Origin: Thermoplasmatota archaeon
Lineage (GTDB): Archaea; Thermoplasmatota; Thermoplasmata; Thermoplasmatales; Thermoplasmataceae
Direction: 5' to 3'
Length of the DNA stretch: 29,193 nt
Assembly: GCA_023379345.1 (NCBI GenBank)
Contig: JAMCUV010000070.1
Location: 1-29,193 of the forward strand
Shown here piece by piece: positions 24,968 through 29,193 of the stretch (positions within the stretch are counted from its first letter, which is position 1; each line of letters starts with the position of its first letter). Both the position numbers and the translations under genes were made by a program. The notes under the pieces are model-generated. The model worked only from the letters and a program-made list of their open reading frames with translations, was not told the DNA's origin and made no database searches.

Positions 24968-24985
24968 GTAAGTAATCCTAATTGT

Positions 24986-24998
24986 AATTTTATTAATA
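24986..24998 (-). promoter_or_regulatory. TATA box of the ABCE1-tgtA operon
   Basis: TTATTAATAAAAT on the minus strand is centred about 25 nt before GTG 24967, inside a strongly AT-rich divergent intergenic region shared with folP. Confidence 0.5.
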
Positions 24999-25053
24999 AG
25001 ATTATCTGGCAATAGAAAATTCAACAAAATGTCAAAAAATTTTATCAAATTAT

Positions 25054-25063
25054 GTTTATTTAT
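25054..25063 (+). promoter_or_regulatory. TATA box of the dihydropteroate synthase gene
   Basis: GTTTATTTAT is centred 26 nt before the ATG at 25084, predicting a leaderless mRNA. Confidence 0.55.
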
Positions 25064-25083
25064 TCATTAAGTCAGGGGTCTAT

Positions 25084-26178
25084 ATGGCAGTAACTGTCAT
25101 GTGGCTTACTGGCCGGATCGGGTATGATAAATATGTCCAGTTCATATCTGGTTCAATGTCCACAGGTGTGTTTGCTTTTCCCGCAAGAAATACCAATGAT
25201 GCCTTCCATGGTGGACGCCCTGAGAATTTTGAACTCATCAGCAGGGAGGAAATCCATGGGAGCAGGGTTGTTTCACTTGAGCCTGTAAACATATCAGGCA
25301 GGCTATATTTCCATTATCTTTCACCGGGAATATCCAATCTGAATGTGGATGCCAGGATGGAAGCCTTGCTTGCTGGAAACAGACCCCCCAGTAAGGTCCA
25401 CACCAGAATCATGGCAATCATCAATACAACCCCAGATTCCTTCTACCCCGGTTCCAGGCATATGGCGCCTGATAAAGATGTTGATAGCATACTTGACCAG
25501 AAGCCAGACATTGTTGATATCGGAGGCGAAAGCACAAGGCCAGGCAGCCCTCAGGTAAGTGCCGCTGAAGAGATTGAGAGGATCAGGCCCGTGCTGGATT
25601 ACGTAACCTCGACTTCCCGCATTCCCGTATCCCTTGACACAAGGCATCCGGAGGTGGCGAACTACTTCAGGGACAGAATACGCATTCTGAACGACATCAG
25701 CGGATTTTCGGACCAGAGGATGATCCATATTGCAGCTGATGGTGAATTGCAGTGCGTCGTGATGCATATGCGCGGTACTCCTGAAACCATGCAGACCATG
25801 ACTCAATACGGGGATCTCATTGCTGAGACCATCAAGGAAATCCAGGAGCGTGTAATTCACTTGATGGATTCAGGAGTGGCTTCTGACAGGATCATCGTGG
25901 ACCCGGGAATTGGATTTGCAAAGGATACTGCCGGAAATCTGGAGATATTGAGGAATATCCGGTCCTACAGGTTCGGCTTTCCGCTGCTTGTGGGAGTCTC
26001 ACGTAAGGCCTTCATAGGAAATATAACTGGCCGTGATGTGCATGGAAGGCTGCCTGGAACAATTGCACTGACTGCATATCTTGCATCAGAGGGAGTGGAT
26101 ATTGTGAGGGTTCACGATGCAGCCGAAAATTCTGATGCAGTGAAAATCATAGAAGCCCTGAAGAATCCGGGGTCATAG
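25084..26178 (+). CDS. folP: Dihydropteroate synthase with an extra N-terminal domain
   Basis: A 364-aa protein whose residues from about 106 to the end form a complete TIM-barrel pterin-binding enzyme. Motifs are IMAIINTTPDSFYPGS, VDIGGESTRPGS, SLDTRHPE, ILNDISGF, VVMHMRGTPETM, IIVDPGIGF and LLVGVSRKAFIG. It condenses a pterin pyrophosphate with p-aminobenzoate or a related arylamine. The first 105 residues (from MAVTVMWLTGRIG to EALLAGNRPP) are not part of the standard enzyme, and I do not recognise them. They are mixed alpha/beta with no signal peptide. The gene has its own promoter and ends overlapping the convergent fur-type gene by 6 bp. Together with glyA it suggests folate-like C1 chemistry, but methanopterin-like cofactors cannot be excluded. 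Confidence 0.88.
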   Translation: MAVTVMWLTGRIGYDKYVQFISGSMSTGVFAFPARNTNDAFHGGRPENFELISREEIHGSRVVSLEPVNISGRLYFHYLSPGISNLNVDARMEALLAGNRPPSKVHTRIMAIINTTPDSFYPGSRHMAPDKDVDSILDQKPDIVDIGGESTRPGSPQVSAAEEIERIRPVLDYVTSTSRIPVSLDTRHPEVANYFRDRIRILNDISGFSDQRMIHIAADGELQCVVMHMRGTPETMQTMTQYGDLIAETIKEIQERVIHLMDSGVASDRIIVDPGIGFAKDTAGNLEILRNIRSYRFGFPLLVGVSRKAFIGNITGRDVHGRLPGTIALTAYLASEGVDIVRVHDAAENSDAVKIIEALKNPGS

Positions 26179-26592
26179 CCCGTTTCTGCGGCATTCACGG
26201 CATACGCCCTTCAGGATGACGCTTGCCTGTTCCACCATGTTACCGTCCACGTCTATTGAGCGGAGAAGAGACTCCTCATCAACATCCATGTCATAGATGT
26301 TCCCGCATACCGTGCAGAGGAAGTTGGCATGGAACTTTGTGTTGGTCTCAAACCATGTGGTGCCGTTGAGTTCAAGGGATTTCAGTGTGCCTGCGGACTG
26401 CAGTGCCTTTAGAATATTGTAGACTGTTGCCAGGGTGATGGTTGGTTCCTCCTCCCTTATTGCGTTGAATATCTTTTCGGCGGTGAAGTGACCAGGGCTG
26501 TGATCCCTTACATAATCTATGACTGTAAGCCTCTGCGGTGTTATCTTGAAACTTGATTTCCTTAGGGAATCAACGTAATACTCCCGTTCCAT
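26173..26592 (-). CDS. Fur/PerR-family metal-dependent repressor
   Basis: A 139-aa Fur-family regulator. The winged-helix DNA-binding domain spans about residues 8-80 (ITPQRLTVIDYV, then TITLATVYNILKAL as recognition helix). The structural zinc site is C93-x2-C96 and C131-x2-C134. The regulatory metal site resembles PerR, with His 35 and His 88, but the second His of the usual HxH is Asn 90. Metal choice (Fe, Mn or Zn) or peroxide sensing therefore cannot be assigned. The ATG at 26592 is the only good start. A 7-1-7-type inverted repeat lies between promoter and start, indicating autoregulation. It is divergent from the CbiA gene, which could be a target. Confidence 0.9.
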   Translation of the reverse strand: MEREYYVDSLRKSSFKITPQRLTVIDYVRDHSPGHFTAEKIFNAIREEEPTITLATVYNILKALQSAGTLKSLELNGTTWFETNTKFHANFLCTVCGNIYDMDVDEESLLRSIDVDGNMVEQASVILKGVCRECRRNGL

Positions 26593-26604
26593 GAGGTGAT
26601 ATTT

Positions 26605-26619
26605 CTAATTAGTAATTAA
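26605..26619. promoter_or_regulatory. Candidate Fur/PerR operator
   Basis: The sequence CTAATTAGTAATTAA is a 7-1-7 inverted repeat with six of seven paired positions, close in form to PerR and Fur boxes. It covers the predicted transcription start of the fur-type gene, 13 nt before its ATG, so binding would repress that gene. Confidence 0.5.
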
Positions 26620-26624
26620 CATTT

Positions 26625-26633
26625 GTTTATAAC
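26625..26633 (-). promoter_or_regulatory. TATA box of the Fur-family gene
   Basis: GTTATAAAC on the minus strand is centred about 37 nt before the ATG at 26592, placing the start near 26603 with a leader of about 11 nt that would overlap the operator. Confidence 0.45.
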
Positions 26634-26686
26634 ATATATGCCCTCAGGGTTCATGAAATATGAATTCACCAGACTCTCTCTATGGT

Positions 26687-26699
26687 CATTTATTTTATC
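26687..26699 (+). promoter_or_regulatory. TATA box of the CbiA-family gene
   Basis: CATTTATTTTATC is centred 26 nt before the ATG at 26719, predicting a leaderless mRNA. Confidence 0.5.
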
Positions 26700-26718
26700 T
26701 TGGACTGCATGACCCGCC

Positions 26719-27990
26719 ATGAAGGTTTTTGGCGTAGCCGCTCCAATGACAGGCTCAGGAAAGACAACAGTAACACTTGCTTTTCTTTCCAGGCTCAAAA
26801 ACTCCACAGGATTCAAGATTGGCCCGGATTACATAGATGGCGGCCTTTCTTCAAGAGTCACAGGGAACAGGACATGGAACATTGACCGCTGGATACAGGG
26901 GAGGGCGTATTCCAGTGTCCTGTCAGGAGCTGCATCGAAATATGACTACGGTGTTGTTGAAGGCGTCATGGGACTTTATGATTCAGGTTCTCCAATAAAC
27001 CTGAGCACCTATTATTACTTCAGGAAGTTCTCAATTCCATATGTCCTTGTCATTGACGTATCGAAGCTGGCCGAATCGGCCTATTACATTGCAAAATCTT
27101 TCATAACGCCTCTCACGCTGGGTGTGGTTATCAACAGGTACGCATCAGGAAAGCACCTTGAAATGGTGTCTAAACCCTTCACTGAACACGGAATACGCAT
27201 AATAGGCGCAATACCGCGGAACGATACCTTCACTGTCCCGGAGAGGCACCTGGGGTTGCACACCGGGCAGGAGATGGAGGACATCGGAGAGAAGGCTTCC
27301 CTGGTATCAACTTATCTTGACATGGGTTTCATTGATAATCTGCCTGAGAGAGAATTCCAGCAGACCGGCCATGACTTGATCTCAGATGGTGGTAAAGAGA
27401 TCTGGATAGCCCTTGACAGGGCATTCAATTTCTATTACGCTGATTCCCTGTGGGCACTGGAAAGAATCGGCAATGTGCATTACTTTTCGCCTGTATCGGG
27501 GGAGCGTCCGGAGAACCCGGATATGGTTTATTTTGGCGGAGGCTATCCCGAGCTTTATGCACCGGAGCTTTCTGCCAACAATGCTCTGAGAGGGATGATA
27601 AGGGACTATTCTGAATCCGGAGGGAATATCATTGCCGAATGCGGCGGGCTCATGTATCTGGAGAAGGAGATGGAGACGGAATCTGGTGTTTATCCCATGG
27701 GGGGCGTATTCAGCGGAACTGTGAAGAAGAATGAAAAGCTCACCCTGAGCTATACGCAGCTTAAGGCGGTCCAGGATTCCCTGCTCTTCAGGAAGGGTGA
27801 GACAGTACGGGGACATGAATTTCACTACAGCAGCATAGTTGACCAGGGAGAGAAGTCTCTGGTAAACATTATAGGAAAGGGTATCGACGGCATGGATGGG
27901 ATGAAGGTAAAAAACACCCTGGGGTCGTATTCTCATTTCTCCCTGAACAGATACTCAAAAAGACTGGCAAGGAAGATAAATGGGCACTAG
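26719..27990 (+). CDS. cbiA: Cobyrinate a,c-diamide synthase family (CbiA/CobB)
   Basis: A 423-aa glutamine amidotransferase with an N-terminal dethiobiotin-synthetase-like ATPase domain (P-loop PMTGSGKT at 9-16, then GFKIGPDYIDGG). The C-terminal class I glutaminase domain has its catalytic Cys at 308 in AECGGLMYLE and a probable catalytic His at 406 in GSYSHFSL. The family amidates the a and c acetate side chains of cobyrinic acid in corrinoid synthesis; a related enzyme acts on Ni-sirohydrochlorin in methanogens. No other cobalamin gene is in this window, so the pathway is assigned from family alone. It is divergent from the Fur-type regulator and overlaps the convergent winged-helix gene by 4 bp. 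Confidence 0.85.
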   Translation: MKVFGVAAPMTGSGKTTVTLAFLSRLKNSTGFKIGPDYIDGGLSSRVTGNRTWNIDRWIQGRAYSSVLSGAASKYDYGVVEGVMGLYDSGSPINLSTYYYFRKFSIPYVLVIDVSKLAESAYYIAKSFITPLTLGVVINRYASGKHLEMVSKPFTEHGIRIIGAIPRNDTFTVPERHLGLHTGQEMEDIGEKASLVSTYLDMGFIDNLPEREFQQTGHDLISDGGKEIWIALDRAFNFYYADSLWALERIGNVHYFSPVSGERPENPDMVYFGGGYPELYAPELSANNALRGMIRDYSESGGNIIAECGGLMYLEKEMETESGVYPMGGVFSGTVKKNEKLTLSYTQLKAVQDSLLFRKGETVRGHEFHYSSIVDQGEKSLVNIIGKGIDGMDGMKVKNTLGSYSHFSLNRYSKRLARKINGH

Positions 27991-28322
27991 GGATCAATGT
28001 TGTTGCGGTAAGTTATCATAACAGCAACTCTTCTGCGTGAATCAGATATGATTTCTTCTATGGGCATCTTCAGGCGATATATGCGCCTGCTCCTCCCCTT
28101 TCCCATGACATACTTCACGTCCATGGCCATTATATAGCCAGTTCTCAGGAGAGTTTTCAGGCTTTCCGAAGCCCTGGACGAACTCATGCCAAGATAAAGG
28201 GTAAGTTCCGGGAGGCCAACATCACTCACCTGCTCCAGCATAGCAAGTATCTTGGACTGATTCTTTGTAAACCCGCCATCCCTGAGCATGGCGAAAACTG
28301 TATCGGCACGTTCGGAATCCAA
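27987..28322 (-). CDS. Winged-helix transcriptional regulator
   Basis: A 111-aa DNA-binding protein. A helix-turn-helix is seen in KNQSKILAMLEQVSDVGLPE followed by the recognition region SSSRASESLKTLLRTGYI and a basic wing (GKGRSRRIYRLK). The architecture fits TrmB/MarR-like archaeal regulators without an effector domain. The frame extends six codons upstream to an ATG at 28340, but the only clear TATA box is 8 nt from that ATG and 26 nt from TTG 28322, so the TTG is preferred. The target is unknown; it is divergent from hisS with only about 90 bp between them, making hisS or itself a candidate. Confidence 0.75.
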   Translation of the reverse strand: MDSERADTVFAMLRDGGFTKNQSKILAMLEQVSDVGLPELTLYLGMSSSRASESLKTLLRTGYIMAMDVKYVMGKGRSRRIYRLKMPIEEIISDSRRRVAVMITYRNNIDP

Positions 28323-28342
28323 CTGAATAAATATTAACATGA

Positions 28343-28354
28343 AAATATTTAAAC
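28343..28354 (-). promoter_or_regulatory. TATA box of the winged-helix regulator gene
   Basis: The minus-strand box CGTTTAAATATT is centred 26 nt before TTG 28322 and only 8 nt before ATG 28340, so it decides for the shorter protein if it is the promoter used. Confidence 0.5.
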
Positions 28355-28385
28355 GTATTGTTTTGAAGTCATTGCCATGAAATCG

Positions 28386-28395
28386 GATATATATT
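28386..28395 (+). promoter_or_regulatory. TATA box of hisS
   Basis: GATATATATT is centred 25 nt before the ATG at 28415, predicting a leaderless hisS mRNA. Confidence 0.55.
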
Positions 28396-28414
28396 CTGAG
28401 TGAATGCCTTGACT

Positions 28415-29193
28415 ATGAAATTTGAAAACCTGAGGGGTTTCAGGGACATATATCCTGAAGATGCAGAGCCAAGGGAGAACATGTTTAACACGGCCAAAAG
28501 GGTCGCCCACTCCTTTGGGTTTCAGATAATAGACTTTCCCAGCCTTGAGCCACTTGATCTCTACAGAATAAAATCAGGGGATGAGCTTGTGAGCCAGACC
28601 TTCTCATTCGTGGACAAGGGCGGCAGGGAAGTTACAATGGTTCCTGAAGCAACACCTTCAGTTGTGAGGATGCTTACTTCAAAGAAGGATCTTCAGAAGC
28701 CCGTAAGGTGGTTCAGCCTTCCCAAGATATGGAGGTATGAGGAGCCACAGTCAGGCAGGCTCAGGGAACACGTTCAGTTCAACGCGGATCTTTTTGGTCC
28801 TGACACACCTGATGCTGACGCAGAGATAATAGGCCTGGCAGTAACGATCCTGGATTCACTGGGGTTATCCGGAAATTATGAGATAAGGATGAACCACAGG
28901 GGAATGATGGAGCAGATACTGAAGTCTGTGCAGGTTTTGGATACTGCCCGGACGTTCTCTGTTATTGACAGATTCCGGAAGCTCACGGAAGCTGAATTTA
29001 TTGAGGCACTGGGGGCCATTGACATCACCGGGAAACCTGCGGAAATGATCCTGAAACTTGCTGGCACCAGGGTGGAATCCGTATATCTTAAGCAGGCAGT
29101 TTCTGACATAGTTCCTCTCACGCAGGATCTGTCAGATATCCTGGACAGGATGGCAAAGACCATGGAAATGGTATCACTCTACACGGATTCACG
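28415..29193 (+). CDS. hisS: Histidyl-tRNA synthetase (3' end outside window)
   Basis: An open frame of 259 codons running off the window end. It opens with LRGFRDIYPED, the usual HisRS N-terminus, followed by class II motif 1 around FQIIDFPSLEPLDLY. The ATP-binding MVPEATPSVVRML takes the place of the usual LRPEGT. Motif 2 is KIWRYEEPQSGRLREHVQFNADLFG with the DADAEI segment after it, as in true synthetases. The enzyme charges tRNA-His in the cytoplasm. HisZ is unlikely because motif 2 and the histidine-pocket residues look intact, but the C-terminal anticodon-binding domain lies outside the window. The start is the only in-frame ATG at the leaderless distance from a TATA box. Confidence 0.93.
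   Translation, partial: MKFENLRGFRDIYPEDAEPRENMFNTAKRVAHSFGFQIIDFPSLEPLDLYRIKSGDELVSQTFSFVDKGGREVTMVPEATPSVVRMLTSKKDLQKPVRWFSLPKIWRYEEPQSGRLREHVQFNADLFGPDTPDADAEIIGLAVTILDSLGLSGNYEIRMNHRGMMEQILKSVQVLDTARTFSVIDRFRKLTEAEFIEALGAIDITGKPAEMILKLAGTRVESVYLKQAVSDIVPLTQDLSDILDRMAKTMEMVSLYTDS

Noticed and set aside
1..29193. tRNA, rRNA or other known structured RNA genes
   Set aside because: No gap shows a cloverleaf with TTC/GG loops, and all gaps except 11336-11808 are shorter than about 150 bp and carry promoters.

Overview
The window looks like the chromosome of a member of the Thermoplasmata (Thermoplasma/Ferroplasma relatives). Three observations suggest this: a tandem pair of tricorn-interacting-factor (F2/F3-type) M1 aminopeptidases, archaeal information-processing genes (family B DNA polymerase with a C-terminal PIP box, ABCE1, archaeosine TgtA, histidyl-tRNA synthetase), and a digeranylgeranylglycerophospholipid-type reductase. 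Base composition is close to balanced. Almost every gene with no close upstream neighbour has an archaeal TATA box centred about 24-29 nt before its start codon, which implies leaderless mRNAs. Operon-internal genes are instead preceded by AGGTG/GAGGT Shine-Dalgarno (SD) motifs. I used this contrast to choose several start codons.

Layout. 1-1494 is the 3' part of a pyruvate-oxidase-like TPP enzyme. 1554-6356 holds the two tandem M1 aminopeptidases, which share a perfectly identical 206-bp internal tract (gene conversion). 6360-11335 is a tightly coupled minus-strand operon: glyA, a four-CBS protein with an HPF-like C-terminus, tldD and tldE. 11336-11808 is the only long gene-poor stretch. It holds the glyA promoter, a solitary CRISPR-repeat-like hairpin, a decayed TnpB 3' end, and the polB promoter. 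11809-14217 is polB. 14243-15118 is a D-2-hydroxyacid dehydrogenase and 15220-15882 an AIM24-family protein, both on the minus strand. 15972-18608 is a minus-strand MoxR ATPase / VWA protein / small unknown protein operon. 18686-20816 carries a geranylgeranyl reductase and an EamA transporter. 20807-24967 is a minus-strand translation operon: an unknown 151-aa protein, ABCE1 and TgtA. 25084-26178 is dihydropteroate synthase with an extra N-terminal domain, followed convergently by a Fur/PerR-type regulator with a probable autoregulatory operator. 26719-27990 is a CbiA-type amidotransferase. 27987-28322 is a winged-helix regulator, divergent from hisS (28415 to the window end, truncated).

How the genes fit together. 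Peptide turnover (two M1 aminopeptidases and TldD/TldE) forms one neighbourhood. GlyA and FolP touch folate/C1 chemistry. ABCE1, TgtA, HisRS and the CBS-HPF-like protein concern translation and ribosomes. No rRNA, tRNA, CRISPR array or intact mobile element was found. The most interesting points are the CBS-HPF-like fusion, a TgtA that has lost its zinc-binding cysteines, the gene-converted aminopeptidase pair, the orphan TnpB/omega-RNA-like relic upstream of polB, and the MoxR-VWA module with a degraded metallopeptidase site.
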